In this document: positions 26,842 to 37,820 of the stretch, one piece after another
Layout: every line of letters starts with the position of its first letter
How positions within the stretch are numbered: the stretch's first letter is position 1
Source of the DNA: Undibacterium_A arcticum
GTDB taxonomy: Bacteria > Pseudomonadota > Gammaproteobacteria > Burkholderiales > Burkholderiaceae_D
DNA length: 64,000 bases
Direction: 5' to 3' (one strand)
Assembly: GCF_042660705.1 (NCBI RefSeq)
Contig: NZ_JBHSUQ010000001.1
Notes under the pieces: model-generated
What the model was told of the DNA's origin: nothing
What the model saw: the letters and a program-made list of their open reading frames with translations, nothing else
Database searches by the model: none
Translations under genes and position numbers: made by a program

Positions 26842-27205
26842 ATGACAAATAACAATATCGGCCCCAAGCGCCTGGTCGTCGGCGCCCATTACGGCCTCAA
26901 GGACTGGCTGGCGCAGCGCATCACGGCGATCGTGATGGCGCTGTATACGATCGTTCTCCTTATCGCATTTGACCGGCAGCAATTTCAGCTATGACGGCTG
27001 GGCCGGGCTGTTCGCGCAGCAATGGTTCAAGATCATGACCTTCGTGGTCTTCGTCGCCTTGTTCTACCACGCCTGGGTTGGCGTGCGCGATATCTGGATG
27101 GACTATGTCAAGTCGGTATCGGTCCGGCTGGCATTGCAAGTTGCCACAATTTTGTGGCTGATCGCATGTGCCGGATGGGCGGTACAGATTTTGTGGAGAG
27201 TGTAA
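26842..27205 (+). CDS. sdhD: succinate dehydrogenase membrane anchor subunit, frame broken once
   Basis: The ATG follows the sdhC stop directly (TGAATG). The first part reads [19 protein letters not shown] then [20 protein letters not shown] (Ser/Arg quinone and haem region); at 26968-26970 one T is missing and the frame must shift to [18 protein letters not shown], then [27 protein letters not shown], with the haem-ligand His in YHAW. Composite is about 121 residues with three helices, normal for SdhD. Ends 2 bases before the sdhA start codon. Confidence 0.9.
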
Positions 27206-27207
27206 AC

Positions 27208-28986
27208 GTGGCTGCAATCAAATCCACAATTCCTTCCCGTCGCTTCGACGCGGTGATCGTTGGCGCCGGCGGTTCCGGCATGCGTGCCTCGCTGCAATTG
27301 GCTGAGGCCGGTCTAAACGTCGCCGTACTGTCGAAAGTGTTCCCGACCCGCTCGCATACCGTTGCGGCGCAAGGCGGCATCGGCGCATCGCTCGGCAACA
27401 TGTCGGAAGACAACTGGTTCTGGCACATGTTCGACACCGTCAAGGGCGGTGACTATCTGGGTGATCAGGACGCAATCGAATACATGTGCCGCGAAGCGCC
27501 GAAAGTCGTGTACGAGCTCGAACACTTCGGCATGCCGTTTGACCGCAACCCTGACGGCACGATTTACCAGCGTCCGTTCGGCGGCCACACCGCCAATTTC
27601 GGCGAAAAACCGGTGCAGCGCGCCTGCGCCGCGGCTGACCGTACCGGCCATGCACTGCTGCATACGCTGTATCAGCGCAATGTGCGCGCCAAGACCCATT
27701 TCTTCGTCGAATGGATGGCGATCGACCTGATTCGCGATCAGGATGGCGACATCCTCGGCGTCGTCGCGCTGGAAATGGAAACCGGCGAAGTGATGATGCT
27801 GGAAGCGAAGACCACCTTGTTCGCCACCGGCGGTGCAGGGCGCATCTTTGCCGCATCGACCAATGCCTTCATCAATACCGGCGACGGCATGGGCATGGCG
27901 GCGCGTGCCGGCCTGCCGCTGCAGGATATGGAATTCTGGCAGTTCCACCCGACCGGCGTATCCGGCGCCGGCGTGCTGATCACCGAAGGTGTGCGCGGTG
28001 AGGGCGGTATTCTGATCAACTCCAATGGCGAGCGCTTCATGGAGCGTTATGCGCCGACCCTGAAGGATCTGGCGCCGCGCGACTTCGTATCGCGCTCGAT
28101 GGACCAGGAAATCAAGGAAGGCCGCGGTTGCGGCCCGAACAAGGATCACGTCCTGCTGGACCTGCGTCATATCGGCGCCGATACCATCAAGAAACGTCTG
28201 CCGTCGATTCTTGAAATCGGCCACAAGTTCGCCAACGTCGACGCGACCAAGGAACCGATCCCTGTGGTACCGACCATCCACTATCAGATGGGCGGTATTT
28301 CGACCAATATCCACGGTCAGGTGGTGGCGCCGAAGGATGGTCTCCAGAATCAAATCGTCAACGGCATGTACGCCATCGGCGAATGCGCTTGCGTCTCGGT
28401 GCATGGTGCCAATCGTCTTGGTACCAACTCGTTGTTGGACCTGCTGGTGTTCGGCCGGGCGGCCGGCAACCACATCGTCACCAGCAACCTGAAGATGCGC
28501 AGCCACAAGCCGTTGCCTGCCGATGCCGCCGATGTCGCGCTGTCGCGCCTGGCCAAGCTCGAATCGAGCACCGGTTCCGAGCGCGTACAGGACGTCGCCA
28601 ACGCGATTCGTTCCACCATGCAGCAGTATTGCGGCGTGTTCCGCACCGACGAATTGCTGCAGACCGGAGCCCGGAAGATCATGGAACTGGACGAGCGTCG
28701 CAAGCATGTGTCGTTCAAGGACAAGTCCAAGGTGTTCAACACCGCGCGGGTAGAGGCACTGGAACTGGATAACCTGATCGAGACCGCCAAGGCGACCATC
28801 ACGTCGGCTGTCGCCCGCAAGGAATCGCGTGGCGCGCATGCGCATCGCGACTATGAAAAGCGTGACGACGAAAACTGGATGAAGCATACGCTGTGGTTCT
28901 CGGAAGGCAACCGCCTCGACTACAAGCCGGTCAACACCAAGCCGTTGACTGTCGAAACCTTCAAGCCTAAAGCCCGTACTTTCTAA
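27208..28986 (+). CDS. sdhA: succinate dehydrogenase flavoprotein subunit
   Basis: GTG 27208 has TGGAGAG in front, two bases after the sdhD stop; 592 residues. FAD site [21 protein letters not shown], covalent-FAD His in [12 protein letters not shown], active-site regions [19 protein letters not shown] ([14 protein letters not shown]), SRSMDQEI and HYQMGGI. C-terminal [18 protein letters not shown] is typical. Oxidises succinate to fumarate and passes electrons to SdhB; requires SdhE for flavinylation, and sdhE lies downstream. Confidence 0.97.
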   Translation: MAAIKSTIPSRRFDAVIVGAGGSGMRASLQLAEAGLNVAVLSKVFPTRSHTVAAQGGIGASLGNMSEDNWFWHMFDTVKGGDYLGDQDAIEYMCREAPKVVYELEHFGMPFDRNPDGTIYQRPFGGHTANFGEKPVQRACAAADRTGHALLHTLYQRNVRAKTHFFVEWMAIDLIRDQDGDILGVVALEMETGEVMMLEAKTTLFATGGAGRIFAASTNAFINTGDGMGMAARAGLPLQDMEFWQFHPTGVSGAGVLITEGVRGEGGILINSNGERFMERYAPTLKDLAPRDFVSRSMDQEIKEGRGCGPNKDHVLLDLRHIGADTIKKRLPSILEIGHKFANVDATKEPIPVVPTIHYQMGGISTNIHGQVVAPKDGLQNQIVNGMYAIGECACVSVHGANRLGTNSLLDLLVFGRAAGNHIVTSNLKMRSHKPLPADAADVALSRLAKLESSTGSERVQDVANAIRSTMQQYCGVFRTDELLQTGARKIMELDERRKHVSFKDKSKVFNTARVEALELDNLIETAKATITSAVARKESRGAHAHRDYEKRDDENWMKHTLWFSEGNRLDYKPVNTKPLTVETFKPKARTF

Positions 28987-28995
28987 GGTAAGAAC

Positions 28996-29706
28996 ATGCC
29001 ACGTACTCTCAAATTTCAAATCTACCGCTACGATCCGGACAAGGACGCCAAGCCCTACATGCAGGACCTGACAGTTGAACTGCAGGACACCGACAAGATG
29101 TTGCTCGACGCCTTGCAGCGCATCAAGGCCGATGTCGACGATTCGCTGGCCTTGCGCCGCTCCTGCCGCGAAGGCGTGTGCGGTTCCGACGCGATGAACA
29201 TCAATGGCAAGAACGGTCTGGCCTGCACTACCAACCTGAATGAACTGACCCAGCCGATCGTGCTGCGGCCGTTGCCGGGCTTGCCGGTGATTCGCGACCT
29301 GATCGTCGACATGACGCAATTCTTCAAGCAATACGATTCGATCAAGCCGTTCCTGATCAACGACAGCATTCCGCCGGAAAAAGAGCGGCTGCAATCGCCG
29401 GCCGAACGCGAAGAGCTGGATGGTTTGTATGAGTGTATCCTGTGCGCGTGCTGCTCGACTTCCTGCCCATCGTTCTGGTGGAACCCGGACAAGTTCGTCG
29501 GCCCGGCCGGTTTGCTGCAGGCTTACCGCTTCATCGCCGACAGCCGCGACCAGGCGACCGGCGAGCGACTCGATAATCTGGAAGATCCATACCGGCTGTT
29601 CCGCTGCCATTCGATCATGAATTGCGTCGATGTTTGCCCAAAAGGATTGAACCCGAACAAGGCCATCGGCAAGATCAAGGAACTGATGATCCGTCGGACC
29701 GTGTAG
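28996..29706 (+). CDS. sdhB: succinate dehydrogenase iron-sulfur subunit
   Basis: 236 residues. The [2Fe-2S] ligands lie in [22 protein letters not shown], the [4Fe-4S] and [3Fe-4S] ligands in [17 protein letters not shown] and [17 protein letters not shown]. Transfers electrons from SdhA to the quinone site. AAGGTAAGA precedes the ATG, 9 bases after sdhA. A hairpin follows the stop. Confidence 0.97.
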   Translation: MPRTLKFQIYRYDPDKDAKPYMQDLTVELQDTDKMLLDALQRIKADVDDSLALRRSCREGVCGSDAMNINGKNGLACTTNLNELTQPIVLRPLPGLPVIRDLIVDMTQFFKQYDSIKPFLINDSIPPEKERLQSPAEREELDGLYECILCACCSTSCPSFWWNPDKFVGPAGLLQAYRFIADSRDQATGERLDNLEDPYRLFRCHSIMNCVDVCPKGLNPNKAIGKIKELMIRRTV

Positions 29707-29715
29707 TGTTGCCTC

Positions 29716-29743
29716 GGCGGAAGCGAACGACTTCCGCCTTATT
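29716..29743 (+). terminator. hairpin after sdhB, attenuator or terminator
   Basis: GGCGGAAG (29716-29723), loop CGAACGA, CTTCCGCC (29731-29738), then TTATTTC. The T tract is interrupted, so read-through to sdhE is likely. Confidence 0.6.
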
Positions 29744-29788
29744 TCATGCGACTCTCCAGTCTACAATGCATGGAGAGCCGCATGAAAT
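29741..29788. repeat. 18-bp inverted repeat between sdhB and sdhE
   Basis: ATTTCATGCGACTCTCCA (29741-29758) and TGGAGAGCCGCATGAAAT (29771-29788) pair with one mismatch over a 12-base loop. It directly abuts the sdhB terminator hairpin. Could be an mRNA stability element or an intergenic palindromic repeat unit. Confidence 0.7.
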
Positions 29789-29872
29789 AAGCGCATGAAT
29801 CTGTGGCATTGGCTTTATTTCCACTGGCCTTGTATTCATTGGCATTACTTCATTGGCATTATTTCATTATTT

Positions 29873-30142
29873 ATGTCCATCATTCATCAAGCCGATCCTG
29901 CCAACCGTGCCCGCCTGCGCTGGCGAGCACGCCGGGGTTTGCTGGAAAACGATCTGATCCTGACCCGGTTTCTGGATGTGCACGAAACCAGCCTGAATGA
30001 CGCTGACGTGGACGCGCTGACGCGTTTGCTGGACCTGAGCGATAACCAGTTGATGGATTTGATACTGGCGCGCATCGAACCGGATGGGGAACTCGACCTG
30101 CCCCAGGTGCATGCGCTACTGGCGCGATTGCGAACGGCGTGA
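29873..30142 (+). CDS. sdhE: succinate dehydrogenase assembly factor SdhE
   Basis: 89 residues, with RWRARRGLLENDLILTRFLD containing the RGxxE motif needed for FAD attachment to SdhA. ATG 29873 gives the usual length; the in-frame ATG 29795 would add residues translated from an imperfect TTCATTGGCATTA repeat (about 29800-29870), which does not look like protein. No strong ribosome site is visible before 29873. Position after sdhCDAB and before gltA is standard for beta- and gammaproteobacteria. Confidence 0.88.
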   Translation: MSIIHQADPANRARLRWRARRGLLENDLILTRFLDVHETSLNDADVDALTRLLDLSDNQLMDLILARIEPDGELDLPQVHALLARLRTA

Positions 30143-30247
30143 TCCTGAAACCTGTGCATTGATACCGATTGATGGGGCCGCGGCCACGCTTGTTGACTTT
30201 CTGATTGCATTTAACTTTCGCCTCACCCCTCCGAAGAAGGAAGAGTC

Positions 30248-31552
30248 ATGAACAACTCTGAAACAAAAGCCACGCTGTCATTTTCCGATGGCACACCCTC
30301 AGTCGAATTCCCGATTTACAAAGGCACGGTGGGTCCGGACGTCATTGACATTCGCAAGCTGTACGGCGCTACCGGCAAGTTCACCTACGATCCGGGATTC
30401 ATGTCGACCGCGGCTTGTAACTCGTCGATCACCTATATCGATGGCGACAAGGGTGAACTGCTGTATCGCGGTTATCCGATCGAAGATTTGGCAGTCAATT
30501 GCGATTTTCTAGAAACCTGCTACCTGCTGTTGAACGGCGAATTGCCGAACAAGACGCAAAAAGACACCTTCGTGACGACTGTGACCCAGCACACGATGGT
30601 GCATGAGCAAATGCAATTCTTCTTCCGCGGCTTCCGTCGCGACGCGCATCCGATGGCGGTGCTGGTCGGCACGGTCGGCGCGCTGTCGTCGTTCTACCAT
30701 GATTCGCTCGATATTACCGACCCGCATCACCGCGAGGTATCGGCAATCCGGTTGATCGCGAAATTGCCGACGCTGGTCGCAATGGCCTACAAGTACAACC
30801 TCGGCCAGCCTTTCGTGTACCCGCGCAACGATCTGTCGTACAGCGCCAACTTCATGCGCATGATGTTCTCGAATCCGTGCGAAGAGTACAAGGTCAACGA
30901 CGTGCTGGTGCGCGCACTTGACCGCATCCTGATCCTGCATGCCGATCACGAGCAGAACGCGTCGACCTCGACCGTGCGCCTGGCTGGCTCGTCCGGTGCC
31001 AATCCGTTCGCCTGTATCGCTGCCGGTATCGCTTGCCTGTGGGGGCCGGCCCACGGTGGCGCCAATGAAGCGGCACTGAACATGCTCAAGGAAATCGGCA
31101 GCGTCGACAAGATTCCTGAGTTCATCGCGAAAGTGAAAGACAAGAACTCCGGCGTCAAGCTGATGGGCTTCGGTCATCGCGTCTACAAGAACTTCGACCC
31201 GCGCGCCAAGCTGATGCGCGAAACCTGCTATGAAGTGCTGGACGAGTTGGGCCTGCAGGACGATCCGCTGTTCAAGCTGGCGATGGCATTGGAGAAGATT
31301 GCGCTGGAAGATGAGTACTTCGTATCGCGCAAGTTGTACCCGAACGTCGACTTTTATTCCGGCATCGTGCAGTCCGCGCTTGGCATCCCGGTATCGCTGT
31401 TCACCGGTATCTTCGCGATGGCCCGTACCGTCGGCTGGATCGCCCAGTGGAATGAAATGATTTCAGATCCGGAACAAAAAATCGGTCGGCCGCGCCAGTT
31501 GTTCGTTGGGTCACCAACCCGCGCCGTGCCTCCGATGAAAGACCGGAAATAA
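30248..31552 (+). CDS. gltA: citrate synthase (type II, hexameric)
   Basis: 434 residues; condenses oxaloacetate and acetyl-CoA. Active-site residues: His in [12 protein letters not shown] region and [11 protein letters not shown], His in [14 protein letters not shown], and Asp in YPNVDFYSG. The N-terminal beta-domain of type II enzymes is present. AGAAGGAAGAG ribosome site before ATG 30248. Transcribed with a terminator 19 bases after the stop, so gltA likely ends the sdh-sdhE-gltA unit. Confidence 0.97.
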   Translation: MNNSETKATLSFSDGTPSVEFPIYKGTVGPDVIDIRKLYGATGKFTYDPGFMSTAACNSSITYIDGDKGELLYRGYPIEDLAVNCDFLETCYLLLNGELPNKTQKDTFVTTVTQHTMVHEQMQFFFRGFRRDAHPMAVLVGTVGALSSFYHDSLDITDPHHREVSAIRLIAKLPTLVAMAYKYNLGQPFVYPRNDLSYSANFMRMMFSNPCEEYKVNDVLVRALDRILILHADHEQNASTSTVRLAGSSGANPFACIAAGIACLWGPAHGGANEAALNMLKEIGSVDKIPEFIAKVKDKNSGVKLMGFGHRVYKNFDPRAKLMRETCYEVLDELGLQDDPLFKLAMALEKIALEDEYFVSRKLYPNVDFYSGIVQSALGIPVSLFTGIFAMARTVGWIAQWNEMISDPEQKIGRPRQLFVGSPTRAVPPMKDRK

Positions 31553-31570
31553 TCGAGAGTAACAATGCAA

Positions 31571-31598
31571 GCGAGCCTGGACGGCTCGCTTTTTTTTT
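31571..31598 (+). terminator. gltA terminator
   Basis: GCGAGCC (31571-31577), loop TGGAC, GGCTCGC (31583-31589), nine T. Confidence 0.92.
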
Positions 31599-31736
31599 GA
31601 TCTGTTTCTCCGATCGCGTGGTGCAAGTGTGATCGAAATCAGTTCGATTACCCTAGCCAGGTATGCTATGCTACCGCACCAAGGTAATACATAGATACAC
31701 AGGTCTTTGAGTCCTTCCCCACAACTTGATGTGCAA

Positions 31737-31816
31737 TCCGCTAACCGGTCAGGCCGTGTCGCGGAAGGTTAGATTAACCCGCTAATCTCGCGAAACGCGA
31801 AGAAAGGTGAGCAAAA
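31737..31816 (+). promoter_or_regulatory. structured sucA leader, candidate sucA RNA motif
   Basis: TCCGC (31737-31741) can pair with GCGGA (31761-31765), and CTAACC (31741-31746) with GGTTAG (31767-31772); these cross, giving a pseudoknot-like fold. Next come hairpins AGATTA/TAATCT (31771-31776, 31783-31788) and TCGCG-AAA-CGCGA (31788-31800), then the AAAGGTGAG ribosome site. A cis-regulatory sucA RNA motif is known specifically upstream of sucA in Burkholderiales; I infer this is that element from location and structure, without a covariance-model match. Confidence 0.55.
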
Positions 31817-34669
31817 ATGATGCAAGAATACAGCGCCAACTCTTATCTGTTTGGGGGTAATGCACCGTACGTTGAAGAACTGTACGAGTCTTACCTCGAC
31901 AATCCCGGCTCGGTTCCCGACAACTGGCGCGCCTATTTTGACGCGATGCAAAACGTTCCTGCCGTCGATGGCTCGAACAAGCCGGACGTCGCCCACGCTT
32001 CCGTCATCGCCTCGTTCGCCGAGCGCGCCAAACAGGGCCCAATCCGCACCGTAACCGCATCCGGCGATGTCGAGATGGGGCGCAAGCGCGTTGCCGTGAC
32101 ACAACTGATCGCTGCCTACCGTTTCCTCGGCAGCCATTGGGCCAACCTCGATCCACTGCAGCGCCAGGAACGTCCCAGCCTTCCTGAACTGGAGCCCGGT
32201 TTTTACGGCTTCAGCGATGCCGATATGGAAACCGTGTTCAATATCAGCAATACCTATTTCGGCGCGGAAACAGCAACCCTGCGCGATTTGCTGAACGCGC
32301 TGCGCGATACCTATTGCCGCGCGATCGGTGCCGAATTCATGTACATCAGCGACCCGACCGAAAAGCGCTGGTTGCAGGAAAAACTGGAATCGATCCGTTC
32401 CACCCCAAATTTTAGCGCCGAAAAGAAAACCCATATCCTCGATCGCCTGACTGCGGCCGAGGGTCTCGAGCGCTATCTGCATACCAGATACGTCGGACAG
32501 AAGCGTTTTTCTCTGGAAGGCAGTGAAAGTTTTATCGCCTCGATGGATGAAACCATTCAACGTGCCGGTGAGCATGGCGTGCAGGAAATCGTGATCGGCA
32601 TGGCGCATCGCGGCCGTCTGAACGTGCTGGTCAATACGCTTGGCAAGACGCCGCAGGACCTGTTCGAAGAATTCGAAGGCAAGCACGGTGATGATCTGCC
32701 GGCCGGCGACGTCAAGTATCACCAGGGTTTCTCAAGCGATATTTCGACCGCCGGTGGTCCAGTGCATCTGTCGCTGGCATTCAACCCGTCCCACCTTGAA
32801 ATCGTCAATCCGGTGGTGGAAGGTTCGGTCAAGGCCCGCATGGAACGGCGCGGTGACAAGGATGGCGCGCAAGTGCTGCCGATCCTGGTGCATGGCGATG
32901 CCGCATTTGCAGGGCAGGGCGTGGTGATGGAGACCCTGAATCTGGCGCAAACACGCGGTTATGGTACCGGCGGTACGATGCATATCGTGATCAACAACCA
33001 GATCGGCTTTACCACTTCCGATCCGCGCGATTCGCGCTCGACCTTGTACTGCTCGGACGTGGTCAAGATGATCGAAGCACCGGTGCTGCATGTCAACGGC
33101 GATGATCCGGAAGCAGTCGTGCTGGCGACCCAAATTGCACTCGATTACCGCCTTCAGTTCAAGAAAGATGTGGTGGTCGACATCATCTGTTATCGCAAAC
33201 TGGGCCACAACGAGCAGGATACGCCGGCGCTGACCCAGCCGCTGATGTACAAGAAGATCGCCCAGCATCCGGGCACCCGCAAGCTGTATGCCGACAAGCT
33301 GGCGGCACAAGGCACGATCGCGGCCACGGCTGGCGATGAAATGGTGAAGGCGTTCCGCGCCGCGATGGATGCCGGCAAGCATACGGTTGATCCAGTCATC
33401 TCCGACTTCAAGAACAAGTACGCGGTTGATTGGCTGCCTTTCCTGAATCGCAAATGGACCGACGCCGCCGATACAGCGGTGCCAATGACCGAGTTGAAGC
33501 GTCTGGCCGGCAGCATCACGACCGTACCGGAAATTTCAAGGTGCATGCACTGGTCGAAAAAGTGCTGGCGGACCGTGCCGCAATGGGCCGCGGTGAATCG
33601 AATCTGGACTGGGGCATGGGCGAGCATATGGCGTACGCGTCGCTGCTGTCGTCCGGTTACGCGATCCGCATCACCGGTCAGGATGCCGGGCGCGGCACTT
33701 TCGTCCATCGGCATGCCGTGCTGCATGATCAAAACCGTGAGCGCTGGGATGCCGGAACGTATATCCCGCTGCAGAACGTGTCTGACAAGCAAGCGCCGTT
33801 TAGGATCATCGACTCGGTGTTGTCTGAAGAGGCGGTGCTGGCATTCGAATACGGTTATTCAACGGCCGAGCCTAACACCCTGACCATCTGGGAAGCGCAA
33901 TTCGGCGATTTCGCCAACGGTGCGCAGGTCGTGATCGACCAGTTCATCAGCTCGGGCGAAGTCAAATGGGGCCGCGCCTCGGGCCTCGTGATGATGCTGC
34001 CGCACGGTTATGAAGGCCAAGGGCCGGAACACTCATCGGCACGCCCAGAGCGCTTCCTACAGTTGTGCGCGGACAACAACATGCAGGTGGTACAGCCGAC
34101 TAACGCCGCGCAGATATTCCATCTGCTGCGGCGCCAGATGATTCGCATGTTCCGCAAGCCGCTGGTGATTCTGACGCCGAAGTCGCTACTGCGCAACAAG
34201 GATGCCGGCTCGCTGCTGTCGGAACTGGCCAAGGGTTCTTTCCAGACCGTGATCGGCGAAGTCGATGAGAAAATCGATCCGAAGAAGGTCAAGCGCGTGC
34301 TGGCCTGCTCCGGCAAGATTTACTACGATCTGGTCAATGCGCGCAAGGAGCGCGCTCAAAGCGATGTCGCGATCATTCGGGTCGAGCAGTTGTATCCATT
34401 CCCGCACAAGGCGTTCGCTGGCGAGCTGAAGAAATTCCCGAATCTGGCGGAATTGATCTGGACCCAGGACGAGCCGCAGAATCAGGGCCCATGGTTCCAG
34501 ATTCAGCACAATATTTGAGAACCTCGAAGACGGCCAGAAGCTCGCGTACTCCGGACGACCAGCCAGCGCATCACCGGCGGTAGGCTACTACGATAAGCAC
34601 TACGCGCAGCAGAAGGCGTTGATCGAAACCGCGTTTTCAAAACTCAAAGGTTTTGTCCTAACCAAATAA
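31817..34669 (+). CDS. sucA: 2-oxoglutarate dehydrogenase E1 component, frame broken twice
   Basis: Thiamin-diphosphate E1 of the 2-oxoglutarate dehydrogenase complex. The N-terminal segment SYLFGGNAPYVEELYESYL docks E2; GMAHRGRLNVLVN, GDAAFAGQGVV and NNQIGFTTSDP are catalytic-site blocks. A base is missing at about 33529 (GTACCGGAAATTTC), shifting into NFKVHALVEKVLADR and GEHMAYASLL; a second break at 34514-34516 interrupts QHNI before ENLEDGQKLAYSGRPASASPAVGYY, with the true stop at 34667-34669. Composite is about 950 residues, family length. ATG 31817 has AAAGG 9 bases upstream. Confidence 0.94.
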
Positions 34670-34729
34670 AGACCCGACGGCGCACCAGAAGCTGGTGCGC
34701 CGCTCGAACCACCCGAAACGGAGAGTTAC

Positions 34730-35992
34730 ATGGCAATTATTGAAGTCAAAGTTCCGCAGCTGTCGGAATCCGTCGCGGAAGCGACCCTGTTGCAATGGCA
34801 TAAAAAAATCGGCGAAGCCGTTGAGCGCGATGAAAACCTGATCGATATCGAAACCGACAAGGTCGTGCTCGAATTGCCGGCGCCGAGCGCGGGCGTGATT
34901 ACCCAAATTCTCAAGAGCGATGGCGGCATGGTCGTGGCCGGCGAGGTGATTGCGGTCATCGACACCGAAGGCGCGGCCAAGGTCAGCCCGATGGAAGTGT
35001 CGAGCGTACCGGCGGCGCAAGCGGCCGCGCCGGCTGCCGCGGCACCGGCTGCCGCCGTTGCTGGCCCTGCCGGCGTGGCAATGCCGGCCGCAGCCAAGAT
35101 GCTGGCCGAGAACAACATGTCAGCCGCTCAGGTCAGCGGTACCGGCCGCGACGGCCGCGTCATCAAGGGCGACGTGATCAATGCGCTGCAGGGCAAAGCC
35201 GCACCGGCGGTCGCTCCGCTGGCAGCACCGGCAGCCAAGCCGACACTACAGCTAGTAGCCGCCCCAGCCGCGCCAGCTGCGCCGAATCTCGGCGATCGTC
35301 CGGAAGAGCGGGTGCCGATGAGCCGTCTGCGCGCCCGTATCGCCGAACGTCTGCTGCAATCGCAATCGACCAACGCGATCCTGACCACCTTCAATGAAGT
35401 CAATATGCAGCCGGTCATGGACCTGCGTACCAAGTACAAGGATAAATTTGAAGAGCATGGCGTCAAGCTCGGCTTCATGTCCTTCTTCGTGAAGGCTGCA
35501 GTCGCGGCTTTGAAAAAGTATCCGATCATCAATGCGTCGGTCGACGGTAACGACATCGTCTACCACGGCTACTTCGACATCGGTATCGCGGTTGGTTCGC
35601 CACGCGGCCTGGTGGTGCCGATTCTGCGTAATGCCGATCAAATGTCGATCGCCGAGATCGAAAAGAAAATCGGCGAATTCGGCGCCAAGGCCAAAGAAGG
35701 CAAGCTGACGCTGGACGACCTGACTGGCGGCACGTTCTCGATCTCGAACGGCGGCACCTTCGGTTCGATGCTGTCGACGCCGATCATCAATCCGCCGCAA
35801 GCAGCGATCCTGGGCGTGCATGCGACCAAGGACCGCGCAGTGGTTGAAAACGGCCAGATCGTGATCCGCCCGATGAACTACCTCGCCATGTCCTACGACC
35901 ACCGCATCATCGACGGCCGCGAAGCGGTGCTCGGCCTGGTGGCGATGAAGGAAGCGCTGGAAGATCCGGCGCGCCTGTTGCTCGATCTGTAA
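34730..35992 (+). CDS. sucB: dihydrolipoyllysine succinyltransferase (E2 of 2-oxoglutarate dehydrogenase)
   Basis: 420 residues in three parts: lipoyl domain (1-80; lipoyl-lysine in [12 protein letters not shown]), Ala/Pro linkers, peripheral subunit-binding domain (about 115-155, [33 protein letters not shown], split by typical Ala runs) and the catalytic core ending in [13 protein letters not shown] with active-site His and Asp. Forms the 24-mer core of the complex binding SucA and Lpd. 60 bases after sucA. Confidence 0.96.
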   Translation: MAIIEVKVPQLSESVAEATLLQWHKKIGEAVERDENLIDIETDKVVLELPAPSAGVITQILKSDGGMVVAGEVIAVIDTEGAAKVSPMEVSSVPAAQAAAPAAAAPAAAVAGPAGVAMPAAAKMLAENNMSAAQVSGTGRDGRVIKGDVINALQGKAAPAVAPLAAPAAKPTLQLVAAPAAPAAPNLGDRPEERVPMSRLRARIAERLLQSQSTNAILTTFNEVNMQPVMDLRTKYKDKFEEHGVKLGFMSFFVKAAVAALKKYPIINASVDGNDIVYHGYFDIGIAVGSPRGLVVPILRNADQMSIAEIEKKIGEFGAKAKEGKLTLDDLTGGTFSISNGGTFGSMLSTPIINPPQAAILGVHATKDRAVVENGQIVIRPMNYLAMSYDHRIIDGREAVLGLVAMKEALEDPARLLLDL

Positions 35993-36039
35993 CAAGCAAG
36001 TCGCACCGTCGATGGCCCCGCGCCCAGTCGCGGCGGCTT

Positions 36040-36213
36040 AGGAAGCTGTCGGACTTACGGCTCGGCGCCCCCGGAGAATCGGCTGCTAAAGTCTCTGAAC
36101 GGTACAGTGTCACCGGCTTTGGTCAATAGCTCGCTATTGACACTGCAAATCCGGCAAAATCTGTCCTCGTTCAGCGTGTTTTCGCTTCGATTCCGTAAGT
36201 CCGACAGCCTCCT
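36040..36213. mobile_element. MITE-like element, copy 1 (174 bp)
   Basis: Ends AGGAAGCTGTCGGACTTACGG (36040-36060) and its inverted counterpart at 36193-36213 (one mismatch). Inside is GTCAATAG-CTCG-CTATTGAC (36122-36141), a perfect hairpin. Much of the interior is shared with 40912-41077 (CTCGGCGCCCC, CTCTGAACGGTA, GTCACCGGCTTT, GCAAATCCGGCAAAATCTGT, TTTCGCTTCGATTCCG). It sits between sucB and lpdA. No coding capacity. Confidence 0.75.
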
Positions 36214-36248
36214 AGGCGGTGTGTTCCGAATAGTCAAATAGGTTAGAT

Positions 36249-37676
36249 ATGTCGAAAAATTTTGATGTGGTCGTCATCGGCGGTGGTCCCGGCGGATATG
36301 TCGCCGCGATCCGCGCCGCACAGTTGGGCTTCTCGGTAGCCTGTATCGATGAATGGAAAGATGGCAAGGGCGGCCCGGCATTGGGCGGCACCTGCACCAA
36401 CATCGGTTGCATCCCGTCCAAGGCATTGCTGCAATCGTCCGAGCATTACGAACACGCCGGCCATACGTTCGCCGAACACGGTATCGATGTGAAGGGCTTG
36501 AGCCTGAATCTGGACCAGATGCAGAAACGCAAGGCCAACATCGTCAAGCAGAACAATGACGGCGTGCTGTATTTGTTCAAGAAAAACAAGGTCAGCTTTT
36601 TCCATGGCCGCGGCTCGTTTGCCGCCGCCGATGCGAATGGCTACCAGATCAAGGTGACAGGTGCGGCCGAAGACACCATCGGCGCCAAGCACGTGATCGT
36701 CGCGACCGGCTCGAATGCACGCCCGCTGCCTGGCGCCGACTTCGATGAAAAGCTGATTCTGTCGAACGACGGCGCGCTGGCGGTCGGCGCGGTGCCGAAG
36801 AAGCTGGGCGTGATCGGTGCCGGCGTCATCGGTCTGGAAATGGGTAGCGTCTGGCGTCGTCTCGGCGCCGATGTCATCGTGTTGGAAGCCTTGCCGGTAT
36901 TCCTCGGTGCGGTCGATCAGCAGATCGCCAAAGAAGCGCACAAGCTGTTCACTAAACAGGGTCTGGCGATCAGTCTCGGCGTCAAGATCAATGCCGTCAC
37001 TGCAGGCAAGAAAGACGTTACCGTCGAGTATACCGACGACAAGGGCACCGCGCAAACAGCGGTGTTCGACAAGCTGATCGTATCGATTGGCCGGGTGCCG
37101 AACACCATCGGCCTGAGCGGCGAAGCGGTCGGTCTGAAGCTTGACGAGCGCGGCTTTGTCGCGGTCGACGCCGACTGCAAGACCAATCTGCCGAACGTAT
37201 GGGCGATCGGCGACGTGGTGCGCGGCCCGATGCTGGCGCACAAGGCGGAAGAAGAAGGCGTTGCAGTGGCCGAGCGTATCGCCGGCCAGCATGGTCACGT
37301 CAACTTCAACACGATTCCATGGGTGATTTACACCTCGCCCGAAATCTCCTGGGTCGGCCAGACCGAGCAGCAGTTGAAAGAGCAGGGCGTTGCCTACAAG
37401 GTCGGCACTTTCCCGTTCATGGCAAACGGTCGTGCCCGTGCGCTGGGTGATACCTCGGGCATGGTCAAATTTTTGGCCGATGCCAACAGCGATGAAATCC
37501 TGGGGGTGCATATCGTCGGCCCAATGGCGTCCGAACTGATCGCTGAAGCGGTGGTCGCAATGGAATTTCGCGCTTCGTCGGAAGACATCGCGCGGATCTG
37601 TCACGCCCATCCGTCGCTGTCCGAAGCCACCAAGGAAGCCGCGCTGGCGGTCGACAAACGTTCCCTGAACTTCTAA
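36249..37676 (+). CDS. lpdA: dihydrolipoyl dehydrogenase (E3)
   Basis: 475 residues. FAD motif [17 protein letters not shown], redox disulfide [20 protein letters not shown] motif [16 protein letters not shown], second FAD motif [22 protein letters not shown], and the C-terminal catalytic [15 protein letters not shown]. Reoxidises the lipoyl arms of SucB with NAD+. Third gene of sucAB-lpdA; the 256-base gap to sucB is filled largely by a MITE-like element. Frame intact. Confidence 0.96.
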   Translation: MSKNFDVVVIGGGPGGYVAAIRAAQLGFSVACIDEWKDGKGGPALGGTCTNIGCIPSKALLQSSEHYEHAGHTFAEHGIDVKGLSLNLDQMQKRKANIVKQNNDGVLYLFKKNKVSFFHGRGSFAAADANGYQIKVTGAAEDTIGAKHVIVATGSNARPLPGADFDEKLILSNDGALAVGAVPKKLGVIGAGVIGLEMGSVWRRLGADVIVLEALPVFLGAVDQQIAKEAHKLFTKQGLAISLGVKINAVTAGKKDVTVEYTDDKGTAQTAVFDKLIVSIGRVPNTIGLSGEAVGLKLDERGFVAVDADCKTNLPNVWAIGDVVRGPMLAHKAEEEGVAVAERIAGQHGHVNFNTIPWVIYTSPEISWVGQTEQQLKEQGVAYKVGTFPFMANGRARALGDTSGMVKFLADANSDEILGVHIVGPMASELIAEAVVAMEFRASSEDIARICHAHPSLSEATKEAALAVDKRSLNF

Positions 37677-37683
37677 GGGGGCG

Positions 37684-37744
37684 CGCGCCTGCCGGTTCCA
37701 ATGCATCTCGTCCGCCACGGACGGCACGCGATGGGACCGGCAGG
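37684..37744. repeat. nested inverted repeat between lpdA and zapE
   Basis: CGCCTGCCGGTTCC (37684-37697) pairs with GGGACCGGCAGGCG (37731-37744), one mismatch; an inner hairpin CGTCCG-CCA-CGGACG occupies 37707-37721. It begins 8 bases after the lpdA stop and could protect or end the transcript; no T tract. Confidence 0.6.
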
Positions 37745-37820
37745 CGGTAATTCACCGCCAATCCCCGGCCTCATGCGATTTGCTGGTTAATCGCGCCAGA
37801 CGCGGATCGAACTCACCAAG

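Noticed and set aside
27022..27207. Longer sdhA frame beginning inside sdhD
   Set aside because: The upstream codons belong to sdhD in another frame; GTG 27208 with its ribosome site gives the family start.
27313..29610. 765-codon open frame antisense to sdhA and sdhB
   Set aside because: It shadows two intact, highly conserved genes, crosses their junction and has no recognisable domain.
29795..29872. In-frame upstream start extending SdhE by 26 residues
   Set aside because: The extra residues are translated from a TTCATTGGCATTA-type repeat, lack a ribosome site and exceed the family's length.
33500..33560. Programmed frameshifting in sucA as an alternative to sequence error
   Set aside because: No slippery heptamer or downstream structure, and similar breaks occur in many unrelated genes of the window.
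36243..37727. 494-codon open frame antisense to lpdA
   Set aside because: Same reason: codon-bias shadow of the lpdA gene.
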